This document shows, in pieces, positions 51,791-60,030 of a DNA stretch of 64,000 nucleotides. The DNA is taken from contig NZ_JACGWV010000003.1 of NCBI RefSeq assembly GCF_014137995.1, positions 925,850-989,849 on the forward strand, read 5' to 3'. Position 1 is the first letter of the stretch. Every line of letters begins with the position of its first letter. Source of the stretch: Promicromonospora sukumoe. GTDB lineage: Bacteria; Actinomycetota; Actinomycetes; Actinomycetales; Cellulomonadaceae. The position numbers and the translations under genes were made by a program. The notes beneath the pieces are model-generated. The model made no database searches. It saw nothing but the letters and a program-made list of their open reading frames with translations, and was not told where the DNA came from.

Positions 51791-52417
51791 TCAGGCCATC
51801 TCCGGGACGTGGAGGTGCGCGAACGCGATCTCCATCTCCTCCAGGCCGTCCACCGTGGCGCCCAGCTCGCGGACCACGCGCTCGCGGATGTGGGCGGTGG
51901 CCTCCCGCGCGGCCACGACGGCCGCCATGCTGTCGAAGGCGGTCGTGCCGACGGCCCGGCCCGCCTCGCGGTCGACCATGAGGCTCCCGCTGCAGAACCC
52001 GTCCATCTCCTGGAGCTGCGGCAGGATGACCATCCGGTAGAGATCGATACAGCGGTCGACCATGTCCTGGCCGCCGCTCAGCCAGGTCAGGCGCGCGCAC
52101 GCGCCGTCGGGCGTGGCGTGGTCGCGGTGCACGACGGCGGCCTCCCACTCGTTGACGTCGCCGCCCCCGGTGCTGCCCAGCGCCTGCACCGCGCGCTCGC
52201 GCAGCGGCAGCACGTCGTCGGCACTCATCACCAGCGCGTCGTGCGACTGCCACGCCGTCGTGGCGATGCACCGCCCGGACTCGTGGTTGACCAGCAGTGA
52301 CATCCCGACGCAGCCGTCCATCGCGGTGACCGCCGGGAACACTTCCTCACGGACCATCCGCAGCCCGTCGTCGATCCCCTGGGGATCTCCCTGGACCTCG
52401 GTCGTGCGTACGAACAT
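51791..52417 (-). CDS. two-repeat dimeric alpha/beta-barrel (ABM-like) protein
   Basis: 208 residues made of two similar halves. Each has a region with VFPAVTAMDGCVGMSLLVNHESGRCIATTAW (first, about 27-57) or ILPQLQEMDGFCSGSLMVDREAGRAVGTTAF (second, about 129-159), quoted here only by position: the common pattern is MDGxxxxSLxVxxExGRxxxTTAx. The pattern matches the antibiotic-biosynthesis-monooxygenase (ABM) barrel. No haem or cofactor ligand can be named. Starts at the ATG at 52417; the gene stands alone. Confidence 0.7.
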   Translation of the reverse strand: MFVRTTEVQGDPQGIDDGLRMVREEVFPAVTAMDGCVGMSLLVNHESGRCIATTAWQSHDALVMSADDVLPLRERAVQALGSTGGGDVNEWEAAVVHRDHATPDGACARLTWLSGGQDMVDRCIDLYRMVILPQLQEMDGFCSGSLMVDREAGRAVGTTAFDSMAAVVAAREATAHIRERVVRELGATVDGLEEMEIAFAHLHVPEMA

Positions 52418-52514
52418 GACGCACCCTCCCTGTGCTCGGGGCAGCGTCCGGACGGCGCTGCCGTCCCTTCCACGGTCCGTCGCCGCGTGCCCGAGGTCAA
52501 GTGGAGCGGGGCGG

Positions 52515-52772
52515 TCAGCGGCGCAGCTCGACCGCGCTCAGCCCCGCGAGGCTCAGGATCACGCGGTCGCCCGCGTCGACGACCGTCGCGAGCACCTGGT
52601 CGCACCCGGCGCAGCGGGCCACGAGCCCGGGCGCGTCGGTGTAGACCATGGCCTCGCCGAGCACGGCCATGTGCCCGCAGCCGCCGCAGCGGCCGCGCGC
52701 GGCGGTCACGTCGGCCCGGAACACCTCGGAGAGCGCTCCGGCCAGCACGTTGCCGTCGAGGTGGTGTGTCAT
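52515..52772 (-). CDS. DUF6510 family zinc-ribbon protein
   Basis: 85 residues with CGGCGHMAVLGEAMVYTDAP and VARCAGCDQV, giving the four cysteines of a zinc-ribbon. DUF6510 members typically accompany a ferredoxin reductase and a sulfite-oxidase-like protein, exactly the next two genes here. ATG 52772 directly abuts the reductase stop. Function unknown; perhaps a redox or assembly partner. Confidence 0.8.
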   Translation of the reverse strand: MTHHLDGNVLAGALSEVFRADVTAARGRCGGCGHMAVLGEAMVYTDAPGLVARCAGCDQVLATVVDAGDRVILSLAGLSAVELRR

Positions 52773-53534
52773 CTACAGGCCTCCGAAACGCTCGGTGTGG
52801 ATGTCCGCCGCGGCGTGGCCCAGCTCCTGCAGCCACACGGCGACCGTCTCGACGAAGCCCGTCGAGCCGCAGACGTAGACGCGCGGACGCTGCTCCGCGG
52901 GGAGGGTGCGCGCGGCGAGAGCCTCGCGCGTGAGCCGCCCGACCGGGTCCGGCCAGCCGGCGGGCGCCCCGCGCGTGTAGACCAGGTCGAGCGCCAGGTC
53001 CGGCCCGGCCAGGGCGGCGAGCTCGTCGGCGAAGAAGACGTCGTCGGGCGTGCGCGCCGAGTAGAGCAGCCGGAAGGGCGTGGCATCGGCGGCCGCGCCG
53101 TGCGCGGCGGCCATGGCGTACAGGGGGACGACGCCGGAGCCGCCCGCGACGAGCTGGACCGGCCGCGTGCTCTCGCCGGGCCGCCAGACGAAGAACGCGC
53201 CCAGCGGGCCGTGCAGCTCGACCTGGTCGCCGGGCCGCAGGTCGTGGACCAGGAAGGGCGAGACCTCGCCGTCGGGCAGCTCGTCGACCGCGAGGACCAC
53301 CTGGCCCCCGGGGGACGCGGTGGCGACCGAGTAGGACCGGCTCGCCTGGTAGCCGTCCGGGGCGGTGAGGCGCACGTCGAGGTGCGAGCCGGCGTCGCTG
53401 CCCGGCCACGTGGGCACGTCCAGCACGATGCGCGCCGCCGAGGGCGTCTCGCGGCGCGTCTCGACGACCGTCCCGGTGTGCCACGCCGCGCGCGGCCGGG
53501 ACCGGCGCAGCGGTGCCACGTCCTGCGCGCTCAC
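52773..53534 (-). CDS. ferredoxin reductase-like flavoprotein
   Basis: 253 residues: an FAD-binding barrel (about 18-110, with RSYSVATASPGGQVVLAVDE) and an NAD-binding domain (VAGGSGVVPLYAMA, VYVCGSTGFVETVAVWL). No iron-sulphur domain is attached. GTG 53534 overlaps the stop of the molybdopterin protein (GTGA). It probably passes electrons to that partner. Confidence 0.87.
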   Translation of the reverse strand: MSAQDVAPLRRSRPRAAWHTGTVVETRRETPSAARIVLDVPTWPGSDAGSHLDVRLTAPDGYQASRSYSVATASPGGQVVLAVDELPDGEVSPFLVHDLRPGDQVELHGPLGAFFVWRPGESTRPVQLVAGGSGVVPLYAMAAAHGAAADATPFRLLYSARTPDDVFFADELAALAGPDLALDLVYTRGAPAGWPDPVGRLTREALAARTLPAEQRPRVYVCGSTGFVETVAVWLQELGHAAADIHTERFGGL

Positions 53535-54124
53535 CAGTACCGCTCCTCCTTCCACGGGTCGCCGTAGAGGTGGTAGCCGTACTGCTCCCAGAAGCCGGGG
53601 TCGTTGTCGGGCATCATCGTCAGGCCCCGGACCCACTTGGCGCTCTTCCAGAAGTACAGGTGCGGTACGAGCAGCCGGGCCGGGCCGCCGTGCTCCGGGT
53701 CGAGGGGCTCGCCCTCCGCCTCGGTGGCGATCCAGGCCCTGCCGTCGAGCAGGTCCTCCAGCGGGACGTTCGTCGTGTAGCCGCCGTAGGAGTGCGCCAT
53801 GACGTACTCGTGCTCGGACTCGACGTTCTCGAACACCTTGTCCAGGCTCACGCCACGCCACCCCATGTCGAGCTTGGACCAGTGGGTCACGCAGTGGATG
53901 TCCACGGTGACGTCCTCGACGCCGAGCGCGAGCAGCTCGTCCCAGCTCCAGCGGTGGTCGGCGCCGGTCTCGTCGCGGATGGTGAACTCCCAGTCGTCGG
54001 TGTCGACGCGCGGGGTCGGCCCGGCGCTGAGCACCGGCCAGTCCTGGACGAGGGTCTGGCCCGGAGGCAGGCGCGGGTCCGCCTCGCGCTTGCGACCGGA
54101 GAAACCACGGGTGACGAAGGACAT
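53531..54124 (-). CDS. sulfite-oxidase-like molybdopterin-dependent oxidoreductase
   Basis: 197 residues of the sulfite oxidase/MsrP molybdopterin domain. The molybdenum-ligand Cys lies in VDIHCVTHWSKLDMGW (about residue 86). Other conserved parts are RVDTDDWEFTIRDE, HSYGGYTTNVPLEDLLDG and YFWKSAKWVRGL. There is no Tat signal, so it is cytoplasmic. ATG 54124 has GGGAGGAG upstream; an earlier start at 54211 lacks a ribosome site. First gene of the redox trio. Confidence 0.88.
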   Translation of the reverse strand: MSFVTRGFSGRKREADPRLPPGQTLVQDWPVLSAGPTPRVDTDDWEFTIRDETGADHRWSWDELLALGVEDVTVDIHCVTHWSKLDMGWRGVSLDKVFENVESEHEYVMAHSYGGYTTNVPLEDLLDGRAWIATEAEGEPLDPEHGGPARLLVPHLYFWKSAKWVRGLTMMPDNDPGFWEQYGYHLYGDPWKEERYW

Positions 54125-54210
54125 GCTGGGTCTCCTCCCGGCGACCGTGCCGGGCCGGCCGGCACGGTTCGATGGTGGGTTCAGCGTAGGACCGGCGTCG
54201 GTCGGCGGCA

Positions 54211-54244
54211 CGCGATCTCACCCCTTCGTGGGGGTGAGATCGCG
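54211..54244. promoter_or_regulatory. 14-bp-arm palindrome between divergent redox genes
   Basis: CGCGATCTCACCCC (54211-54224) and GGGGTGAGATCGCG (54231-54244), perfect arms around a 6-base spacer. It lies in the middle of the 167-bp region between the molybdopterin protein gene and the divergent flavoprotein gene, so it is a good operator candidate for both. Confidence 0.65.
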
Positions 54245-54291
54245 TTGCCGGACGGCCGGCCGACCCGGGCCCACCGTCTACGCTGGGCGCC

Positions 54292-55980
54292 ATGGACGAC
54301 AGGCCAGTCATCCTGCTGGCGGGCGGCGACCACGCCGACGTCGTCGAGCAGGAGTTCCGCGCCCGCTATGACCGTGACTACCGGATCGAGCTGACCCACG
54401 GCCAGGCCGCGTGCCTGGACCGGGCGCGGGAGCTGGTGGGCGAGGGCGAGCAGATCACGATGGTCGCCGCCGAGCACCACCTGCCCGACGGCACGGCGAT
54501 CGAGCTGCTGCACCAGCTCCCGTCCGTCGTCGCCACCGCGCGGCGCGTGTCGCTCGTGCCGTTCGAGTACTTCAACGACAGCCTGGACGAGCTGCGGGAC
54601 GCGATGACGCGCCGGGACCTCGACACGTACGTCATCCTCCCGCGCGGGCCGCGCGACGAGGAGTTCCACACCGCGCTGATCGAGCTGCTCTCCGAGTGGG
54701 GCTGGTCGGTGGGCCGGCCCGTCGTGACGGTGACCGACCTGGTGGCCGAGCCCGGCGACCGGAACGCGGCGGCGATCCGCGACCTGCTGGAGCGCCTCGG
54801 CTTCCCGTACCGCGCGCTGACGCCGGACGACGAGGAGGCGGCCGAGATCCTCGAGACCGCCGGTCCGGGCGCCGAGCTGCCCGTGGTCAGCACGTTCCGG
54901 GGCCAGGCGCTGTCCGCGGCGACCCCGGCGGCCGTGACCGAGGCGATCTACGGCGGGTTCGACTCGATCCCCGACGGCGTGATCGCGGACGTCGCGATCA
55001 TCGGCGCCGGCCCGGCGGGCCTCGCCACCGCCGTCTACGCGGCGTCCGAGGGGCTGGCGACCGTCGTGCTGGAACGGGACGCGATCGGCGGCCAGGCCGG
55101 GTCGAGCTCGATGATCCGCAACTACCTCGGGTTCCCGCGCGGGATCTCGGGCATGCGGCTGGCGCAACGGTCCCGCATCCAGGCGAGCCGGTTCGGCGCG
55201 CGCTTCTTCACGGGACGCCCCGCGGCCCGCATCGAGCCGGGGCCGCCGAACGAGCCCGAGCACCAGCACCTGCACGTCCGCGGCGCGCAGCTCTGCGCCC
55301 GCACCGTGGTGCTCGCGACCGGCGTCGCCTACCGGCGGCTGGGCTTGCCCGGGGTCGAGGACCTCGTGGGCGCCGGGGTGTACTACGGCGCCGCCACGTC
55401 GATGGCGCGCGAGATGCAGGACCGCGACGTCTACGTGGTCGGTGGCGGCAACTCCGCGGGCCAGGCCGCCGTCCACCTCGCCAAGTTCGCGGGCGGGGTG
55501 ACCATCCTGGTGCGCCGCGCGAGCCTCGCCGAGACCATGTCCGACTACCTGGTGCGCGAGATCGAGGCGACGCCCACCATCCAGGTGCGCACCCGGACCG
55601 TCGTCGCCGACGGCGGCGGGGACGCCTGGCTCCAGTGGCTCCGGCTGGAGAACCTGGAGACCGGCGAGTCGACCAAGACCTCCGCCGACGGCCTGTTCTG
55701 CCTGCTCGGCGCCGAGCCCGACTGCTCGTGGCTGCCCGAGGGTGTGGCGCTCGACGAGCGGGGCTTCGTGCTCACCGGCCGGGACGTGCCCCGCGACGCC
55801 TGGGTCGACGGCCAGCCGCCCGCCAGCCTGGAGACGACCGTGCCGGGCGTCTTCGCGGTGGGCGACGTCCGCGCCGGGTCGATGAAGCGGGTCGCGTCGG
55901 CGAGCGGCGAGGGCGCGTCGGTGCTGCCGCTGGTCCACGCGCACCTGGCGCGCCTGCGCGCGGAGGAGTTCGGCGCCTGA
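54292..55980 (+). CDS. three-domain FAD-dependent oxidoreductase, thioredoxin-reductase-like but lacking CxxC
   Basis: 562 residues. Residues 1-130 look like a response-regulator receiver without its phospho-Asp. Residues ~140-220 resemble a glutaredoxin-like fold without its Cys. From ~235 the thioredoxin-reductase fold has both dinucleotide motifs, IIGAGPAGLATAVYAASEG and VVGGGNSAGQAAVHLAKFAG, and the C-terminal FAVGDVRAGSMKRVASASGEG. Where TrxR has CxxC, this has YYGAATSM, so it cannot be a disulfide reductase. NCBI-type names call such proteins fused response regulator/thioredoxin-disulfide reductase. Electron acceptor unknown. ATG 54292. Confidence 0.85.
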   Translation: MDDRPVILLAGGDHADVVEQEFRARYDRDYRIELTHGQAACLDRARELVGEGEQITMVAAEHHLPDGTAIELLHQLPSVVATARRVSLVPFEYFNDSLDELRDAMTRRDLDTYVILPRGPRDEEFHTALIELLSEWGWSVGRPVVTVTDLVAEPGDRNAAAIRDLLERLGFPYRALTPDDEEAAEILETAGPGAELPVVSTFRGQALSAATPAAVTEAIYGGFDSIPDGVIADVAIIGAGPAGLATAVYAASEGLATVVLERDAIGGQAGSSSMIRNYLGFPRGISGMRLAQRSRIQASRFGARFFTGRPAARIEPGPPNEPEHQHLHVRGAQLCARTVVLATGVAYRRLGLPGVEDLVGAGVYYGAATSMAREMQDRDVYVVGGGNSAGQAAVHLAKFAGGVTILVRRASLAETMSDYLVREIEATPTIQVRTRTVVADGGGDAWLQWLRLENLETGESTKTSADGLFCLLGAEPDCSWLPEGVALDERGFVLTGRDVPRDAWVDGQPPASLETTVPGVFAVGDVRAGSMKRVASASGEGASVLPLVHAHLARLRAEEFGA

Positions 55981-55987
55981 CGCCCCA

Positions 55988-56035
55988 ACGTGTCAGACCT
56001 ACAGGTCCCCCGGGTGACCTGTAGGTCTGACACGT
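55988..56035. repeat. long hairpin repeat, copy 2
   Basis: Perfect 20-bp arms ACGTGTCAGACCTACAGGTC / GACCTGTAGGTCTGACACGT around an 8-base loop, between the convergent flavoprotein and MFS genes. It shares the GTGTCAGAC-n-TACAGGT core with copy 1 at 26985, differing at one symmetrical base pair. Confidence 0.8.
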
Positions 56036-56051
56036 GTGTGGGGCTGACAGG

Positions 56052-57380
56052 TCAGCGGTTGCGCTCCGCCTCCACCAGGGCCGCCACGCGCTCGCGCTCG
56101 GCCCGCGGCCAGGTCTCCTTGGTCACCAGGATGCCGATCAGGCCGATGACGGCGGCGCCCAGGTACAGCACCGACGCGCCGGGCCAGCCGAACGCCCCGA
56201 CCAGCGCGGCCGCGATGAGCGGCGCAAAACCGCCGAGCGCCGCCGCGAGCTGGTAGCCGAGCGAGGCGCCCGACGTGCGGGTCGCCGTCTGGAACTGCTC
56301 GGTCAGCAGCGCGCCCTGGGTGCCGGTGAGCGCCGCGTGGATCAGGCCGATGCCGATCACGAAGACGAGCACGACCAGCACCGGGTTGCCCTGGTTGGTC
56401 ATCAGGTACATCGGGAACGCGAACAGCATCGCCGCGACACAGCCCGCGATGTAGACCGGACGCCGGCCCACCCGGTCGGTGAGCGAGCCCGCGAGGAACG
56501 TGACCACCACCGCCGTGATGCTCGCCGCCGTGATCGCGCCCAGCGCCGTGGACCGCAGCTCCGGGTCACGCTCCGAGATGTAGCTGAGCAGGTACGTCGC
56601 CGTGGAGTAGTACGCGAACGACTCGACGACGCGCAGCGCGATGACGCGCAGGATGCTGCGCCAGTCGTTCCGGAGCGTGGCCAGGAACGGGTTCTTCACG
56701 GTCTTGCCCGTCGCCACGGCCTCCTGGAACTCGGGCGACTCCGACAGGCGCGAGCGCACCACCAGGGCCACGATCACCAGCACCGCGCTGAGCAGGAACG
56801 GCGTGCGCCACTTCCAGTCGCCGGGCAGGCCGGCGCTCAGCGCGAACATGCCGCTGGCGAGCGCGATGCCGAGCGGGTTGCCCGACTGCGGGATGGCCGC
56901 GAACATGCCGCGGCGGTGCCAGGGCGCGTGCTCGTACGCCATCGTGATGGCGCCGCCCCACTCGGCGCCGAAGGCGAGGCCCTGGATCATCCGGATGACG
57001 ACCAGCAGGATCGGTGCGGCGACGCCGATCTGGGCGTACGTCGGCAGCACGCCGATCAGCACGGTGGCGCCGCCCATCACGAGCATGGCGCCCACCAGCA
57101 CCGGCTTGCGGCCGAACCGGTCGGCGAGGTACCCGCCGACGGCGCCGCCCAGCGGGCGCATCACGAACCCGACCGCGAGGGTCGCGAACGCGAGGAGGGT
57201 GCCGGTGAGCGGGTCGCTCTCGGGGAAGAAGACGGAGCCGAAGTACAGCGCGGCCGCGGTGCCGAACGCGACGAAGTCGTAGTTCTCGACGCTGGTTCCG
57301 ACGGCGGCGGCGACGGCGGTCTTGACCCGGTCCTTCGAGCCGAGCGGTGAGCGCCGTTGCGCGGGGGTCGTCGTGGACAT
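56052..57380 (-). CDS. MFS transporter, metabolite:H+ symporter (MHS) type
   Basis: 442 residues with about twelve membrane helices. Signatures of the MHS subfamily are VENYDFVAFGTAAALYFGSV near the start, GGYLADRFGRKPVL between helices 2 and 3, and GLAFGAEWGGAITMAYEHAP in helix 4-5. Substrates of such carriers are organic acids, osmolytes or sugars' relatives. In the LacI-ribokinase-rpiB unit it probably imports the substrate. ATG 57380, 70 bp downstream of rpiB. Confidence 0.88.
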   Translation of the reverse strand: MSTTTPAQRRSPLGSKDRVKTAVAAAVGTSVENYDFVAFGTAAALYFGSVFFPESDPLTGTLLAFATLAVGFVMRPLGGAVGGYLADRFGRKPVLVGAMLVMGGATVLIGVLPTYAQIGVAAPILLVVIRMIQGLAFGAEWGGAITMAYEHAPWHRRGMFAAIPQSGNPLGIALASGMFALSAGLPGDWKWRTPFLLSAVLVIVALVVRSRLSESPEFQEAVATGKTVKNPFLATLRNDWRSILRVIALRVVESFAYYSTATYLLSYISERDPELRSTALGAITAASITAVVVTFLAGSLTDRVGRRPVYIAGCVAAMLFAFPMYLMTNQGNPVLVVLVFVIGIGLIHAALTGTQGALLTEQFQTATRTSGASLGYQLAAALGGFAPLIAAALVGAFGWPGASVLYLGAAVIGLIGILVTKETWPRAERERVAALVEAERNR

Positions 57381-57450
57381 GGAGGGATCTCCTTTGATCA
57401 GGGGCGGAGCGGGCGGCAGCCGTGGGCCGCCGCCGGGGGAGGGACGGGGA

Positions 57451-57909
57451 TCAGGGGGCCGACGGCGCGAGGTCGTCGAGCGCGTTGAGCTTGGCGACGC
57501 GCCGGCGGGTGTCGGCGTCGTCGTCGAAGGTGGCGGCGAGGAACTCGCGGACGATGTCGGGGACGAAGGCGCGCGGCGCGAGCCAGGCCCCGAGGGCGAT
57601 CGCGTTCGCGTCGTCGTGCTCGACCGCCTGGTGGGCCGAGTACGGCTCGTTGGCCAGCCCGCAGCGGATGCCCGGGATCTTGTTGGCCGCCATGATGGCG
57701 CCCGCCCCGGTGCCGCACACGAGGATGGCGCGGTCGGCCTCGCCCGCGAGCACGGGCGCGCAGGTGGCCTGCGTGATGTCGGGGAAGTCGACGGGGTCGG
57801 TGCTGTCGGTGCCGCAGTCGACGACCGTGTGCCCGAGGCCCTCGACCGCCTCCCGGACCAGGTCCTTGAAGGGGAAGCCGGCGTGGTCGGCTCCGAGTGC
57901 GACTCTCAT
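57451..57909 (-). CDS. rpiB: ribose-5-phosphate isomerase B
   Basis: 152 residues. RpiB/LacAB hallmarks are ALGADHAGFPFKDLVREAV at the N-terminus, VCGTGAGAIMAANKIPGIRC carrying the catalytic Cys region, and HDDANAIALGAW. Interconverts ribose 5-phosphate and ribulose 5-phosphate; family members also act on allose 6-phosphate and similar. ATG 57909 overlaps the ribokinase stop (ATGA). Confidence 0.92.
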   Translation of the reverse strand: MRVALGADHAGFPFKDLVREAVEGLGHTVVDCGTDSTDPVDFPDITQATCAPVLAGEADRAILVCGTGAGAIMAANKIPGIRCGLANEPYSAHQAVEHDDANAIALGAWLAPRAFVPDIVREFLAATFDDDADTRRRVAKLNALDDLAPSAP

Positions 57910-58862
57910 GGGTGGTTCCTTCCGGTCGGGATGCTGTTGATCTGGTCGGTGTCGGTGTGCGCGGCGAGCCCTAGCTCGACCTCCGCGCGGGTGGGGATGG
58001 AGGTGGCGGCCCCCTGACGGGTCACCGCCAGGGCGCCGGCCAGCGCGGCCCGGCGTACGGCGTCGGCCAGGGGCAGGTGCCACGACGCCGCGAGGTAGCC
58101 CACGAAGGTGTCACCGGCGGCGGTCGTGTCGACCGCCGTCACGACGGGGGCGGGCACCCGGACGAGCGCGCCGTCCCGGTGCACCAGCGCGCCCGCGGCG
58201 CCGAGCGTGCAGACGACGTCGGTACCGAGCCGGGCGGCGACGGCGGCGACGTCGGCCTCGGGACCGGCCGGCCGCAGGCCGACCAGGCGGGCCACGGCGT
58301 CGAGCTCGTGCTCGTTGACCACGAGCAGGTCCACGTGCTCGACCAGGTCGGCGGCGTGGGCGGGCGCGGGCGCCGCGTTCCAGATGACGGTCGCCCCCGC
58401 GGCCGACGCCGTGGCGGCCGCGAGCCGCGACGTCGCCGCCGGGATCTCGTGCTGGAGCACCAGGACGTCGCCGGGGGAGAGGTCCGCGCAGGCCTGGCGC
58501 ACGGCGGCGTCGTCGAGCGCGGCGTTCGCGCCCGGGACCACGATGATCGAGTTCTCGCCGTCGTCGTCCAGGAGCACCAGGGCGCGGCCGCTCGCCCGCT
58601 CCGAGCGCGTGAGCAGGCCGGTGTCGATGCCCTCCGCGGCCAGCGCCTGCGCCAGCGGCTCGCCGTCCTCCCGGCCGACGGCGCCAACCATCGTGACGTG
58701 CGCGCCCGCGCGGGCGGCGGCGACCGCTTGGTTGGCGCCCTTGCCGCCGAGCGAGGCCGACGCCTCGCGCGCCAGGACCGTCTCGCCGGGCCGGGGCAGC
58801 GCCGCCAGCCGCAGCGACGTGTCGGCGTTCACGCTCCCGACGACGGTGACCCGGGCAGTCAC
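57906..58862 (-). CDS. rbsK: ribokinase (PfkB family)
   Basis: 318 residues. The PfkB motifs are ASLGGKGANQAVAAARAGAH (about 37) and DTTAAGDTFVGYLAASW (about 260) with the catalytic Asp. Phosphorylates ribose or a related pentose. GTG 58862 overlaps the LacI stop (GTGA). Second gene of the operon. Confidence 0.92.
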   Translation of the reverse strand: MTARVTVVGSVNADTSLRLAALPRPGETVLAREASASLGGKGANQAVAAARAGAHVTMVGAVGREDGEPLAQALAAEGIDTGLLTRSERASGRALVLLDDDGENSIIVVPGANAALDDAAVRQACADLSPGDVLVLQHEIPAATSRLAAATASAAGATVIWNAAPAPAHAADLVEHVDLLVVNEHELDAVARLVGLRPAGPEADVAAVAARLGTDVVCTLGAAGALVHRDGALVRVPAPVVTAVDTTAAGDTFVGYLAASWHLPLADAVRRAALAGALAVTRQGAATSIPTRAEVELGLAAHTDTDQINSIPTGRNHP

Positions 58863-59896
58863 GCGCCCGCCTCGGCGGACCCGGCGGACCCGCCGGGCTC
58901 GCCCGATCGGTCCACGAACGACGTCGCGACCCGGTGCGACGCCCCCGGGCGGCCCTCGATCACGTCGACCAGCGCGGTGACGCCCAGCCGGCCGATCGCC
59001 GTGGCGTCGTTGCGCACCGCCGAGATCGGCGGGGAGACCAGCGAGAACCAGTCGAGGTCGTCGAACGACACGATCTCGACGGCGTCCAGCGGCTCGGCCG
59101 CGTCCGCGCCCACGGGCCCGGCCTCCCGCAGCGCCCGCGCCACACCCAGCGTCATCAGGCCGTCGGCGCTGAGCACCGCCGTCGGACGCGCGCCCGAGGC
59201 GAGCACCGCGTGCATCGCCTCCACGCCGCTCTCGGCCCGGAAGTCGCCGTGCGCCACGAGGCGCGGGTCGGCCGACAGGCCGAGCTCGTCCCGGAACCGC
59301 AGGAAGGCGGCACGGCGCTCGCGGCCGGTCGAGACCTCGGGCGGCCCGCCCACGAACGCGACCTCCCGGTGCCCGCGGCCGTGCAGCCAGGTCAGCGCGC
59401 GGCGCACGCCGTCCTCGTTGTCGGTGCCGATGGTGGGCACGTCGAGACCCTCGACCGACCGGTCCACGAAGACCAGCGGCAGGCCGCCGTCGCGCAGGGC
59501 GTGCAGCGGGGTCACGTCGGAGCCCTGCGGGGCGATGAGCAGGCCGTCGATCCGCTGGGAGGCGAAGGTGCGCAGGTAGGCGGCCTCCTGGTCGGCGTCC
59601 TCGTCGGCGTTGGCGAGCAGCACGGTGTAGCCGCGCCGCTGCGCCTCGCGCTCGGCGGCGTGCGCCAGCTCGGAGAAGAACGGGTTGCGGATGTCGGAGA
59701 CGAGCAGCCCGAGCACGTCGGTGCGCGACCGGCGCAGCGACCGCGCGGGGCCGTTGGCGATGTAGTTGAGCTCCTTGGCCGCGGCCGTGACGCGGGCCCG
59801 CGAGTCGGGGGAGGTCTGGCTGCTGCCGCTCAGCACCCGCGACGCGGTGCCGAGGGAGACTCCCGCCAGCGCTGCGACGTCCTTGATCGTGGCCAC
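58859..59896 (-). CDS. LacI-family transcriptional regulator of the ribokinase operon
   Basis: 345 residues. HTH ATIKDVAALAGVSLGTASRV (residues 2-21), hinge IANGPARSLRR, and periplasmic-binding-like domain (VLGLLVSDIRNPFFSELAHA). The GTG start at 59896 follows AGAGGG. A TGGAAACGTTTCCA palindrome lies 15-28 bp upstream, so it probably autoregulates the operon. The C-terminal tail is Gly/Ser/Ala-rich. Confidence 0.92.
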   Translation of the reverse strand: MATIKDVAALAGVSLGTASRVLSGSSQTSPDSRARVTAAAKELNYIANGPARSLRRSRTDVLGLLVSDIRNPFFSELAHAAEREAQRRGYTVLLANADEDADQEAAYLRTFASQRIDGLLIAPQGSDVTPLHALRDGGLPLVFVDRSVEGLDVPTIGTDNEDGVRRALTWLHGRGHREVAFVGGPPEVSTGRERRAAFLRFRDELGLSADPRLVAHGDFRAESGVEAMHAVLASGARPTAVLSADGLMTLGVARALREAGPVGADAAEPLDAVEIVSFDDLDWFSLVSPPISAVRNDATAIGRLGVTALVDVIEGRPGASHRVATSFVDRSGEPGGSAGSAEAGA

Positions 59897-59910
59897 TCTG
59901 CCCTCTTCCG

Positions 59911-59924
59911 TGGAAACGTTTCCA
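59911..59924. promoter_or_regulatory. LacI-type operator upstream of the ribokinase operon
   Basis: TGGAAACGTTTCCA is a perfect 14-bp palindrome with a central CG, of the type bound by many LacI-family proteins. It is 15 bp before the LacI start and about 110 bp before the divergent anchored-protein gene. Confidence 0.8.
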
Positions 59925-60030
59925 TGACTGCCTGTCGCCAATCTGCCACAGTCGAGGGGGCGAAAGCAAGAACGATGCGCCCGCATCGTTCCTCGCGCGG
60001 TGAGACCGGTTGTCTCATAACGTGTCGAGC

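Noticed and set aside
53531..54211. Longer start for the molybdopterin protein
   Set aside because: The additional residues are encoded by the region with the palindrome, and ATG 54124 has a strong ribosome site.
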